The notes under the pieces: generated by a model
The model's database searches: none
Told to the model about the DNA's origin: nothing
The model's input: only the letters and a program-made list of their open reading frames with translations
Position numbers and translations under genes: made by a program
Assembly (NCBI GenBank): GCA_025449115.1
Contig: JAHLKC010000025.1
Span: 293,501 to 357,500, forward strand
DNA from: Chytridium lagenaria
Lineage: Eukaryota > Chytridiomycota > Chytridiomycetes > Chytridiales > Chytridiaceae
Length of the DNA stretch: 64,000 bases
Direction: 5' to 3'
Part shown: positions 36,801 to 47,366 of the stretch, piece after piece
Numbering within the stretch: the first letter of the stretch is position 1
Layout: each line of letters begins with the position of its first letter

Positions 36801-37822
36801 ATTCAATATGTCGATGACATCATTATACTCGCTGAACGCGAATCAGCCATCAAACAATTCATTGCACGCGCCGATGAAAGGTTTAAAGTTGGTTCCTCCG
36901 GCGCGGTGGACTGGATAACCAAAATCCAAGTCATTCGTAAAGATAACGGTACTTTTATTTGCCAACAGTTCTACACTCGGCATTTATTAGAATCATGCGG
37001 CTTATGGGAAACCGGTGTTACGGCTAAGCCAACCCCTATGGCTGTCAACTGGAAACATAATCCAGATGCTAAGCCACTCACACCAGATGGCCAAACACAG
37101 TATCGATCACTATTACAACGTATCGCGTATCTTGCACAGAAAACGCGACCTGATCTTGGCGTTTGTAATAAGCAAACTCGGCCAATATCAGGCCAAACCC
37201 AACGAACACGACTTCGCTGCGGTTATACGAGTTTTACGCTATCTCATCGGTACTTATGACATGGGTCTTTTCTACACAAAAGCTCATACAAAGACAATCT
37301 CACGATTGCAAAACGGCGAACACGTTATCACAAGTCTCACTGAAGTTCCCATCTGTTATGCAGACGCAAGCCATGCCTGCGAAGATGACTTCAGATCACG
37401 TACCGGTTACGTTGTTTTATTCGGTGGAGCCGCCATCTCCTGGCAATCCAAAAAGCAAACAGTTGTAGCTCAATCCTCGAGTGAAGCTGAACTTATCGCT
37501 TTTAAACGAAGCTACACGCGAAATGATTTGGTATCAAAACTTGATGACAGAATCTCGTCTGACACATCCCGGTGTGTCCGTGATTTATCAAGATAACGAT
37601 TCTACCATAGACATCGCGAAAAACCCGCTTCATCACCACCGTGTTAAACACATCAACGTTAAACACCGCTACATTAACCAGCAAATCGACGAAAAGCGAA
37701 TTGAACTCTGGTACTGTTGGTCAGAAAACATGATCGCGGATCTTTTCACAAAGCCGCTCAACGCGTCAACACACGCTAGACATTGTAAAAGCATGGGTTT
37801 GTTCCGACAAGCCGAACTTTAA
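33886..37822 (+). pseudogene. pol: copia pol: protease, integrase, reverse transcriptase, RNase H (frameshifted)
   Basis: Protease active site 'IDSGAS' (Asp codon 34037-34039). Pre-integrase and integrase follow: 'LLHKRFGHVHPR' (34711), 'CLICAQNK' (34853), core Asp in 'LHADTV' and 'RTDSGE', and Glu in 'NGLAERSIRSL' (35223). An acidic Ser-rich linker leads to reverse transcriptase: 'WVFDHKFDQEGYLIRFKARW' (36352), 'DITGAYLNG' (36541) and 'IQYVDDIII' (36804). RNase H/C-terminus: 'CYADASHACEDDF', 'SSSEAELIA', 'IADLFTKPL', stop 37820-37822. Frames break near 34815, 36000, 36662 (one T fewer than in copy 2), 37157 (one G more) and 37500 (one T more). It is the replication polyprotein of the element, inactive as read. 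Confidence 0.88.
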
Positions 37823-37854
37823 TAGAGCCGCAGTTTTCTTAAATTGCGGGGGAG

Positions 37855-38446
37855 TGTTAAATCCTGTTCATACGCAACCAATTTAATAAACTGCCTTACT
37901 TAAGTCGTCATGTTTAAATGTTTATTGATTTGGTTAGATGAAAATTTTCACGCCATTTGGCGTAAGTTTTCTAAAGACACGCTAATCATCTCTGCTACTT
38001 AACTACATCACATATTATGATTTGGGCCCAACTTACACTAACTATCGTTGCAAAATAATCATCAACCTCGGTGATATCCACCGAACTAAGGGTTGTAGTT
38101 TTGCAAGGGTATGTTAGTGTAAGTGAGGGAAATCATATTATCTGCATGAAAGTCATAGTTAAAACAACTTAGCAAAAATCAGAAATTTCTGGTTACACAA
38201 ACATTATTTTGACCGTAAATTAATTTGTCCACTTAAAGGGTGATATTCCCTTCAACGCGAAGGAGATAAAAATGACCTTAGAAGGAAAGAACTTGCACAG
38301 TTCCCCCTTTCAACGAGACTTCCTGTTTAAGCACAAACAGCACACTGTTGCCTATAAATACGGCCAGGTGATCTTCTTGTTCAATCCAAGATTTTCACTA
38401 CTATTTTATTCCTCTCCTCACTTACACTAACGTTCCCACTCTGACA
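37855..38446 (+). repeat. 3' LTR of copia copy 1
   Basis: 592 bp, TGTTAAATCC...CTCTGACA. It differs from the 5' LTR at roughly ten places, mostly one- or two-base differences in homopolymer runs (for example GAGGAAATC versus GAGGGAAATC, TTCCCTTTC versus TTCCCCCTTTC) and a few substitutions. TATAT follows at 38447. Confidence 0.93.
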
Positions 38447-38465
38447 TATATATCTCTGTTCTAAG

Positions 38466-38690
38466 TATGATGCTACTTGTTCTTTCCATGGCTTCACCTT
38501 CACTCCCTTTGTTTTTGATTCCTTTGGTCATTCAGACCCTGCTGCTGTCCCTCTTCTCACCCGTTGCAGCGTGTCTTTCAACAGCATGAGTTATTGCGGG
38601 AGGTCGTTGCTATCCGTTTTGTTTTTCTGTCGGATTTGTTTTTCTATTCAGCGGGGCGTTGCCCGTCTGTTTTCTTCTCATACAAAATAA
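38466..38690 (+). pseudogene. fragment of a LINE reverse transcriptase C-terminus
   Basis: One frame reads 'GFTFTPFVFDSFGHSDPAAV' with 'PLLTRCS' directly after, and 'SYCGRSLLSVLFF' follows. This resembles the tail of many LINE polyproteins ('F.PFVF.SFG...PAA..LL'). It lies right after the copia element and ends in AT-rich sequence, as expected for the 3' end of a LINE. It is unrelated in sequence to the LINE at 45365-54334 as far as I can see. Assignment rests on this short motif only. Confidence 0.4.
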
Positions 38691-39963
38691 TAAATTAAAA
38701 TTAAAATAACAAAGGAATATTATTTTATAATAAAAAATATTTTATTACTTTCTGTTAGAAGGGAAAGGAAGAAAGAAAAGAATAGAACAAAATACCAGAG
38801 AGAACCGATAAGACCAAAAAACATCATCACGTTTCAAAAGGGATTGAAATACCAAGAAAAGCACCTTTTATTATGCGAAACAGGCTACCTTTTACAAAGT
38901 TGGAGAGAGTAGATTTGTTTTGTGCTTACTCTTCATCTGACTCTTAAAGGTATATAATAAATAGATGGTAGTAGAGTATCGATTCGAAAGTAGAGTATCG
39001 ATGCCCCGTCACCTGTGACCACTTTAGCCACCTTCACAGCCGCCACTGTCCAACCTCCATCTCCTTCCACTCTCTCGTCGATGATCCGCATGCCATCTAC
39101 CCATCACTACCTTATATGTCATTTAACGTCACGGTTCCATGATCACAAGCCAACCAACATAGCTCTTCAGCCCCCCATCTCTCATCGATCTCTTTGCAGT
39201 TTCAACAGGCGTCTCTTCACACCATCTAAGAATGTGACAAAGAAAAAGAAGTAAAAATGGGGGGCGCCTTTTTACGCTCAACACCAAAAGAAAAGAAAAA
39301 AAGCCACTTCTGGTTTTTTTTTAAAGGAAAAAGGGGTGTTTTGAGACTCTGTACTCTTGGCGTTGGACCAGTTTAACGCAAGTAAAAGGAAAACCCCTTT
39401 TAAGGGGCCAAGAGGGATAAAAAGGAAAGTTGAGCACAAGAATGACGAATTGGAAGGAAACTCACGACACCTCGGCTAAGTCACTGGTTGATTGACCGCA
39501 AGGCTGAGCAACCCAATGGAACGCAATGAATACGCCTACGGTAGATAATGCACATTTCATAAGGAGAATTGCTGGGACAAAACAAGAGTTGAATTTCTCG
39601 CTTGGCGATTAATAAGAGATCTTTTTTATAGAGTAAAAAATGTAAAGTTCACAGAGGAAACCTTTTTTATAACCAAAACATTGATCCAGAAAAGGGTTGA
39701 ACGGTGGTGGTGAAGAATAAATCAAAGGGGGGAGTTAACAAGGTTGAAAGCTAAAACTTGGGTGAAGGAATGATTCAAATAAAGTACAGGGAAAACGCTC
39801 ATCAGAGGGAAAAGGGTGTGTCCAAGAATGTGTTTATCAAGTCCAACATAATAAAAATAAACAAGGACTAGATAAAATTAACACCAAGCCACACGCACAC
39901 AGCTCCCATTTACACGTCCCTCAAAACAGTCACAAAAATCATCCTTTGATATCGAGAGATTGT
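38691..39963. other. intergenic region, no gene recognised
   Basis: About 1.3 kb of AT-rich sequence with the 3' flank of the permease gene at its right end. A short direct repeat AGTAGAGTATCGAT(T/G) occurs twice at about 38970-39003. Open frames around 39015-39254 are short and domain-free. Confidence 0.5.
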
Positions 39964-41591
39964 TTAAACAAACTCCTTCTTGTCAGTCTCGACAGCCTCG
40001 ACAGAGCGGACAACGGGAGCCGCGGGCCACTTTTGGGGGTGACGGTGCTTGGACCACCAGAAACCGTACGAGAAGTAGACAATGAGACCCATACCCATCC
40101 ACGCAAACACACGGATGACAGTCTCCTTGGTGGATCCCTTGACGAGGAGGAGGATAATCATGGCCATGGAAAGACTGGGGAAAAGGAAGGCACCAATCTT
40201 GCCACCAGGGATCTTGTAAGGGCGGTGACGCTCGGGCTCACGAATGCGGAGGATGATGACGGCGGCAGAGGACAAGGAAGAAGGCAAAGAGGGTACCGAC
40301 AGAGGAAAGCTCGGCAAGAATGTCAATGGGGAAGGCACCAGCAAGGGACGGCAGCAAAGAAACCAGAGAAGAGGGTGGTGACAACGGGGGTACCGGTCTT
40401 GGGGCTGATGTAGGCAAAGGAGCTGGGGAAGAGACCGTCAAAGGCCATGGCACGGAGATACGGGGCTGACCGATGAGGGTGACCATAAGCACAGAGGTAA
40501 GACCACACCAGGCACCAAAGGCGAGGAGGGTACCGACCCCACTGGGGACCACCAGCGTCAACGAAAGCGGTGGCAACGGGAGCCTTGACCTGGATAAGGT
40601 CGTAAGGGCGGAGGGAGCAGAGCATGACGCAGACGGCAATGTAGAGGACAGTGCAGACGGTGAGGGAGCCGATGATACCGATAGGCATGTCACGCTGGGG
40701 GTTCTTGGCCTCCTGGGGCGGTAGTGGAGACGGCATCGAAACCAATGTAAGCAAAGAAGACAATGATCGATCCACGGAAGGCACCATCGAAACCGAAGGG
40801 CATGAAAGGAGTAAGGTTGGCACCGTTGGCGAACTTGATACCGCCGAGGAGGAACATGACAATGACGACAAGCTTGACAACGACAAAGACGCTGACAACC
40901 CATGAAGACTGCCTGATACCGAAAGCGAGGATGATGGTGAGGAGGATGATACCGAGGAAGGCGGGGACGTTGAAGTAAGATCCGGTGATGGAGAAGGTCT
41001 GGGTAGCCTCGGTCCAGAGCACGGGAGCGTTAGACCACAAGGGGTCGAACAAGAATTTCTGTTATGCGCAAAATCCATAGTCAGAAACAAGCTTTGAAAG
41101 TCGAGCTGATAGCAAACGTAAGGAAGAATGATGATTTACTTACACCGCCAGAAACAAGGTTAAGGGTGTACTCCAAGTAGTAAGCCCATCCGACAGCGAC
41201 AGCAGAGCTCCGACAAGGTACTCGAGACAGAGATCCCATCCAATGATCCATGCAACAAGCTCACCAATGGTAGCGTAGGTGTAGGTGTAAGCAGAGCCAG
41301 AGACAGGAATCATGGCCGCGAGTTCAGAGTAGCAAAGAGCAGAGAGGGCGCAAACAGTACCAGCAAGGACATACGAGATGATGACACCGGGTCCAGCAAT
41401 GGTTTTGGCGACGATACCAGTGAGGGTGAAGACACCAGCACCAATAATGCAACCGATACCGAGGAGAACAAGGTCGAGACCTGAGAGTGACTTTTGTAGG
41501 TACCGTGACCGTGACCCGCGACATCGGGGTGCTCGTCGTCGAGGGCCTCAATGGACCTTGGGGTGAACAGTGAAGAGATGGCGCTGCTCAT
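39964..41591 (-). CDS. amino acid permease, cationic amino acid transporter (APC) type (frameshifted)
   Basis: Minus strand, ATG at 41591-41589 ('MSSAISSLFTPRSIEALDDE'). Near 41480 the frame moves to 'LVLLGIGCIIGAGVFTLTGI', the classic first helix of APC transporters, then 'AGPGVIISYVLAGTVCALSA' and 'ELAAMIPVSGSAYTYTY'. One intron lies at 41059-41143. Exon 2 has 'GSYFNVPAFLGIILLTIILA', 'GGIKFANGANLTPFMPFGFD', 'IVFFAYIGFDAVSTTA', 'NPQRDMPIGIIGSL', 'LTSVLMVTLIGQPRI' and 'HRPYKIPGG', with the TAA at 39964-39966. About twelve helices are expected and most are recognisable. The protein imports amino acids across the plasma or vacuolar membrane (family knowledge). At least five single-base frame changes (about 41480, 41200, 40715, 40540, 40350) break an otherwise well-conserved protein, suggesting sequence error rather than decay. 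Confidence 0.75.
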
Positions 41592-44500
41592 GACTAGATG
41601 AGTAGAGGGGGGGGGGGGGAGGGGAGGTGGAGGGGGAAGTGAGACGGTGAGAAATTCTGAAAGATGTGGGGGGAAGGGGCGCCTTTATATACTCGTTCTG
41701 TTATGCCTTTTAGCAATATTTATATGATTGCATATTAAAATACTTTAATGCAGAAAATACATAATAAAAATAAAATAAAAAATAAAAAGGGAAAGAGAGG
41801 AAGGAGGCAAGTTGGGAGGAGAGGTGAAAAGAAGAGAAAAAAAGAATATTTAAAAGAATAAATACAAAATCAAGTAATAAATAAATAAATATTATACTAT
41901 ATAGAAAAGGTATGACAAAAACAAAGCTATTTAATATTCATTAAAAATAAATTCAAAAAACACACCCAATTCTTCCTTCCCATTAACCAAATCAACCAAA
42001 CCACATTCAACTCAACCAAACCTTTGCTTGTACTACTGTGATGGAACAAGTGAATTTTCTTTTTAATTATTTAAATTTAATAATTGTTATCAAAGCCGCA
42101 AAGCGTAAAAAAACCACCTTCCTATTCAATCGTCTTATAATTATTGTTTTAATTATTAATTTTTTACTGTGCTGATAGTGTGAACGTGCGCCCATGACCC
42201 TCACACCTCCCACCCTCACCATTCACCCCACCCGTCAGTCAAGTCATCAAATCAGAAAGACGGACGGATCTAGGTATGCCTATTATGAATTTCATTGCCT
42301 CCGAGGAGGTGATGGGATGGGATGATATCCATTGTGCTGAGTATCAATCCGCTTACGTAAACCTCCGTAGGGATCAGCAAAGCAAGCAAACGTAAAGAGC
42401 TGTGTTTCAAATAATAAATAAATCCATGACACTTCCATTTTCAACATCCGTTCCCGTCAAAAATGTGCTGACGTTCCATGTTGTGAGTCAGGGTTGGCCT
42501 GCTCAATGCAGTAAGTACGCGTCCAAGCATCCGTGTGCTGACCACCACCATCACCAACCACCCATGCTGTCATTCCAAAGAAAGCTTAGCCAAACTTGCT
42601 TTTGGTCCCCTGTCGCGTGGGATTTCGTGGGGTCAAAAAAAATAAAGCAACAACTTGCCCAAAGACAAAATAAAAGAGGCAGAGAGAATTAAACAATTAT
42701 AATAAAATGCGCCCACAACACACACTTTGAACTGAAAAAGGAAGAACCCGCGGGGTGGGCGACCATACTTTGAGCCCATCCTGAATTCCTATTACCAACT
42801 GATAATTAATTAATTAAAAAAGAATGAAGCCCCACCAAACGATAACCCATCGATTTCAGTATGACTGTCAAACAAGAATGAGCAGTCCGAAGAACTAAAA
42901 TGGACTAAGTTCAAAGCAATTCGTCTTTTTTGATTTCTCTCCTTTCTTCATTTTTCCACAGCATTAATTTGTATTGCCTTTTCCTTTTTGGCTTGAACAT
43001 GCGAAAACGGCCGATAAGGATCGTCATGCGATTGACGGCGTCGTTTTAAGAATAGGGAGCATCGAACGAGACCTCATCAACACATAAATCGAAACACCCA
43101 AATGACCATTCCTGCAAAAAAGAAATAAAGATAGAAAATCCCCATCTGCAGCCCCCCCCTCGCCCCCCTTCATCTCCAGCCCCCATCATCAAAGCTATCA
43201 GCAACAACATGAAACAGAAAGAAATTCTCACTCATGAGTCCGTCTTTGTTCTAAAAGATGGAATCACTGAGCACAAACGATGAGATCCCCCCGAAATCTG
43301 AAAGTGAAACACTTGGCAATCAAAACTATATATAAGCTTTATCACCTAATGGACCACTCACCTTTGTCCATCATTGTCCACCGCCAACAACAGTGGTAAA
43401 CACTCGCCGTTGCCTTAACGCCAAGTCTACCTGCGCCAAGATGGGCTTTGCAACTAAAAAGCCGTTTTCATCCCTTTTTTTTTCTTTTTTTTGAAAAGAA
43501 TAGAGAGGAATGAAACCTTATTAAAAATATGGGGAAAGGTTTAAGTCGACGCCAACACCTACGCCAACATCGCAAGCGCGGATAGGAAGGGATCCCCTTA
43601 CTTAAATAAAATTACAAAAGACCCTATTTCATTCATAAAGTTTGATAAACGTGGACTCCACTCCGCGGTTATTCCTCACGAAGCTAAAAACAAGGAACAG
43701 CAAAAGTAATTAAATGTTTAAGGGGCATGGATAAACAAAGCCCTTAAACAAAAAAAAAAAAAAAAAAATCAATAATAATAAAGTTTACGAGAATCGGTTT
43801 TTCGAGACATCCAATAAAGAGTGATGGCTTTATTGAATGTATCAGTCGCACTCGCTCTGGGTTTAAGCCTTTTTTGGTTTGATTTAAATAAACGAAAACA
43901 AACTCGAGCGTTAACCATTCTGCGACACCCCGCCAACAAAGCTAAACCTTTTGGCGTTCCCCAACAACCCGTCCTACTTAACTAAATCAAGTAATATAAA
44001 CGTTATAACGCCCTGAGATGATAAACCCACATTCAAACTTCACGTTCACGAAACCCTTCTCTACTCAATTCTACACGGTACAACCCTCAAGCCGCGCCGC
44101 CGGCACGCTGATCTCCCCGTCAGCATCTATATCTGGTAATTAATATTTTAAAGAAGAAAAAAAAGATGCCAGATGAATGTGTACGGGAAGGAAATAATGT
44201 GCGTCTCATCTCATACATGAGGTGAGTGATTTAAATGCGAGTTGGCGGGATGTCCAGAGGCTTACCCGTCCTGACGCGTCTCAGCCCCGTAAATCCCCAA
44301 TTAGCCCTCTTTCCTCAACCACAACTACGGACTCGCATCAAGAGGTCAAAGAGCTTGGGGTATCGTCACTTTGGTTTACACGCCTCCGCGTTCGAGTCTT
44401 CCTGCAGATGAATTCAAAGAGTGCGAAACCCAGGTAGCGGTAGACATTGCCTTCTCATTACTAAATCCGATTCATAAGAAACCGACATTGATATATAAAA

Positions 44501-45286
44501 TATCACTATATTACTTGTATGGTCTATCACGGTAAGTAACTATCTCTAGTCACTTTACCAGCTATTGCCATCAGTCATAATTTCTAATTTCTCAAACCCA
44601 CGACTGGTTCTGTTACTAGAGCTGTTCACCATATACGAATTTGTTCTGTGTCCGGTTAGTGCTATCGTTATCATCTATGACACATTCACAACTGCTGTAG
44701 GTGGTCCCTAAAACTAAGGACTAACCATCGGAAAATATAGTGATGGTGTTGCTTATACGAAATCCGGGTATGAATTTGAAGTCAAATGAAGTGTGTCATC
44801 CATTCCTAAATCCTCTTTGAATAGACCCATTATTTAAAAAACGGTTTCGTCTTTGGGATTGAAAAAGCACGAGGCTTTCGCCTTTGCTCAGTACTCTAAG
44901 TCATGCATAGTATATTCAAAGCATGAAGCTTTAATATCTTGAGGGAAAGTTGTGAGATAGTAATCATAATCTTATCATGATGAACTCTTTATCATGGTTT
45001 CCGTGAAAAAATTCAGAGCTTAGCATAGTAAAGTTATATTATGCAATACAAAAAGACGCCTTGAAAGGGATAAATTTTTTTTTTTTTTCATTCCTTCTTA
45101 GTTTAAGCTTCACCTTCCTGTGGTTTAAAGGTGTTTGACGAATTAATGAGGCATTTGTCGATGAATCACAGAACCACAGTTTTCCTAGGATTCCATTCGG
45201 GAGGTGAGTGAATGGTACCTGTGGAGAGGAGAGCTGCTAAATAGACTACTAAAAAGTAAATATCAATCATAATAGACATAGCCGTA
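41592..45286. other. long AT-rich intergenic region
   Basis: About 3.7 kb. The first 100 bp, with a G12-13 run near 41610, is the leader of the permease gene. Beyond it the sequence is AT-rich with simple runs (A20 near 43750, T-rich near 45070) and no coding frame that shows a domain. A box-B-like word near 44390 is discussed under rejected items. The tRNA-Ala gene follows. Confidence 0.5.
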
Positions 45287-45358
45287 TGGAGAAAGCGGGG
45301 TTTGAACCCGCGGCCTTTCGTATGCAAAACGAATGTGATACCACTACACCATTTCCCC
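45287..45358 (-). tRNA. tRNA-Ala (anticodon UGC)
   Basis: Minus strand, 72 nt including the discriminator A. The acceptor stem is GGGGAAA/TTTCTCC with a G3-U70 wobble pair, the identity mark of alanine tRNAs. The anticodon stem is TTCGT/ACGAA with loop TTTGCAT, so the anticodon is TGC. The variable loop has five bases, and the T arm is GCGGG-TTCAAAC-CCCGC. There is no intron and no encoded CCA. Its 5' end is the insertion point of the neighbouring LINE. Confidence 0.93.
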
Positions 45359-45364
45359 GATGAA
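45351..45364 (+). repeat. target-site duplication of the LINE (left)
   Basis: ATTTCCCCGATGAA, covering the first eight bases of the tRNA gene and six bases of its upstream flank. An identical 14-mer follows the A-tail at 54335-54348. Confidence 0.88.
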
Positions 45365-45376
45365 TGAATTGATTTG

Positions 45377-45895
45377 ATGGAAAAATTGTCGGACACAAAC
45401 GGCCGTCGTCCTAGCGCCTCCAGCGCTGGAGCGAAGACCCCTGAAGATAAGACTCGTCAGCCAAAGCGACCCTTATCTGAAGAAAGGAACGAACCTGTTA
45501 AGCTGCTCAAAACCGCTGGTCCAGATCCCCGGGAACCAGACGTATGCCGACGCTGCGGCCTATGCCCGACGAGGAACCGGACCCTGATGAAACTGATGAT
45601 AAAGACATGGAACTTTCAGACGAAGTTAATCTGAGCAGTCTGGAGTACAACCCCACCACTTGGGCTGCCATCACTAAAGGGCCAGATGGACGACTGAACC
45701 TCTTAGATGACCACAAACCGCTCGATAAGCCTACCGAAGTCTTGCGAGAGGCTGACATCCTCAGGAAGTTAGCCGCTGCCTCCAATGCTGAAGAAATGAA
45801 AATCATAGCCAACGGCTTACCCGTGGCTCATATCACCCTTAAGATCATCAATGAGTTCCTATCCCAGTTTGGAGGAATGATTGCCTGCCCCCACT
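45377..45895 (+). pseudogene. LINE ORF1, part 1 (split by Harbinger insertion)
   Basis: ATG at 45377 starts 'MEKLSDTNGRRPSASSAG', a basic Ser/Pro-rich N-terminus. Near 45560 the frame shifts into an acidic stretch ('PMPDEEPDPDETDDKDMELS') and then 'VNLSSLEYNPTTWAAITKG' and 'NEFLSQFGGMIACPH'. The frame is cut at 45895 by the nested transposon and resumes in phase at 49216 if the insert and one ACT copy are removed. ORF1 proteins of LINEs coat the RNA. No RNA-binding motif could be named. Confidence 0.6.
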
Positions 45896-45921
45896 GGAAC
45901 GCTTCCAAAACCCCAATTTTG
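45896..45921 (+). repeat. Harbinger left terminal inverted repeat
   Basis: 26 bp, perfect inverse of 49187-49212. The outer eleven bases, GGAACGCTTCC, are themselves nearly palindromic. Confidence 0.93.
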
Positions 45922-46016
45922 GGGTGTTTTACAAAAATTTTGCAACACCTTTTGCAACATCGTTTGCAACACTGGACACTTCCAAAACCTCAACAAAATA
46001 CATATTGTCATTATCA

Positions 46017-47296
46017 TGCTTGAATTAGCTCTTCTGCTGTCAATGAACGCCGCACAGTTACTTAGAGCTTTGGAAGAATACGATGATTCCAACTCTAACA
46101 GGTTGTACTTGACAGTGGAAGACTTGGGAGATCCTCGACCATGTCTTGGTTTACCCTGTACAATTCCGCGCGGGTGAACGTTTTGGGCTTTCTCGCTGTA
46201 ACTGGATTCGATCGCCCAACCTTTGACATGCTACTGGAACACTTCTCAAGACACTACATCGTGTGTTCCGGTCCCTCAAGGCCCGGTAGGCCTCGAAAGC
46301 TTCTTGAAAAGTCAACAGTCTTAGGCATGATGCTTCATTTCTACACAGGTTAGTTTGCACCACGAGGTAGAAGGTGTTGTTTTATGGATGAACTATCTAA
46401 AACCTCGTTGATTAGGCACTATGGAGCATAGAACACTTTGCCAGCTCTTCTGCATCCCCCCAGCCACGTTGTCAAGGAATCTCCGTCAGGCGGAGTCTGC
46501 GTTATCTGCCGCTCTGGATGAAATAAAGGACGCCCAAGTACGATGGCCTACACACCCTCAGCAGCGACAATGGGCTCAGATGATAAACGCGAGAAAGCCT
46601 GCTCTTCACGGTCGATGGGGGTTTATTGACGGCAAGAATTACAGCGTTCAGGAGCCGACGCAAGAAGAGTTGCAGAATGCCTTTTACAATGGCTGGCTTC
46701 ATGCTGTTTTGGTCACAGGAGTTCTCTGCTTTGGAGTTGACGGAACCATTGTGTGGTATCGCCATAACAGCCCGGGCTCCTGGAACGACAGGTTAGTAAA
46801 GGGTTAAACTGAATTCAACAAACTTATCCCACGCTCGTCAGTGAAAACTCGAGGGAGTTTAGAGACACGCTGCTAGACGCGCGGTATTCCCTTCAAGATC
46901 ATGGAGTTGTGGCCGACTCTGCCTTTCCGGTATCTGGCGACATGTTTGATCGCATTGTAACGCCGTTGAAAACTGGTGATCTTCAAAGGTGTTAGGTGAC
47001 TTGGCGAACTCTTTAGCTGACTTCCTCATAGATTACCCATCGGTGAGCAGGCTCACGCGCAGCTGGTGAGTGCAGCTATAACAGACGTAAGGCAAGCGGC
47101 GGAGTGGGGAATGGGAGCAGTAGAAAAGCCATTCAGACGGCTTACATGCAAGCTCCCATACGACCCAAATCGCCGAAAACTACGGTTGACGAATCTCTTC
47201 AGACTCTATAACTTACGCGTGCGCACAACTGATATCAGTCAGATACGCACAGTCTACTCTCGTTATGCAGTTTCGCTAGATTCACTTGATTTGTGA
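46017..47296 (+). CDS. Harbinger DDE nuclease (transposase)
   Basis: Start probably ATG 46017 ('MLELALLLSMNAAQLLRALE'). One frame change near 46130 leads to 'MSWFTLYNSARVNVLGFLA'. Exons then end and start at 46348/46416, 46791/46842 and 46988/47032, all GT-AG and phase-consistent, with stop 47294-47296. 'GRPRKLLEKSTVLGMMLHFY' and a helix-turn-helix ('LCQLFCIPPATLSRNLRQAE') precede the catalytic fold. First Asp in 'GRWGFIDGKNYSVQEP', 'NAFYNGWLHAVLVTGVLCF' follows, second Asp in 'GVVADSAFPV', and Glu in 'EWGMGAVEKPFRRL'. This is the DDE_Tnp_4/PIF family, which cuts element ends together with the Myb-like partner. All three catalytic residues are present; only the N-terminal frame is doubtful. 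Confidence 0.85.
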
Positions 47297-47366
47297 TTCG
47301 TATTGTTTTTTAATTAATAAATATTACTATATTCATAAAAACGATAATAGATGTATATGTTTATGT

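Larger units (their letters stand above)
32019..38446 (+). mobile_element. Ty1/copia LTR retrotransposon, copy 1 (both LTRs, broken frames)
   Basis: A complete 6.4-kb element. The 5' LTR is 32019-32604, the 3' LTR 37855-38446, both TG...CA bounded, with TATAT duplicated on both sides. The order gag, protease, integrase, reverse transcriptase, RNase H is that of the copia (Pseudoviridae) group. A purine-rich tract (GCGGGGGAG, about 37846-37854) abuts the 3' LTR. The frames are interrupted several times by single-base changes relative to the second family member at 57367-61188, so it is non-autonomous as sequenced. The high LTR identity points to recent insertion. Confidence 0.93.

Noticed and set aside
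44370..44420. GTTCGAGTC, a box-B-like word of tRNA genes or tRNA-derived SINEs
   Set aside because: The flanking bases do not form a T stem, and no box A or cloverleaf could be drawn upstream.
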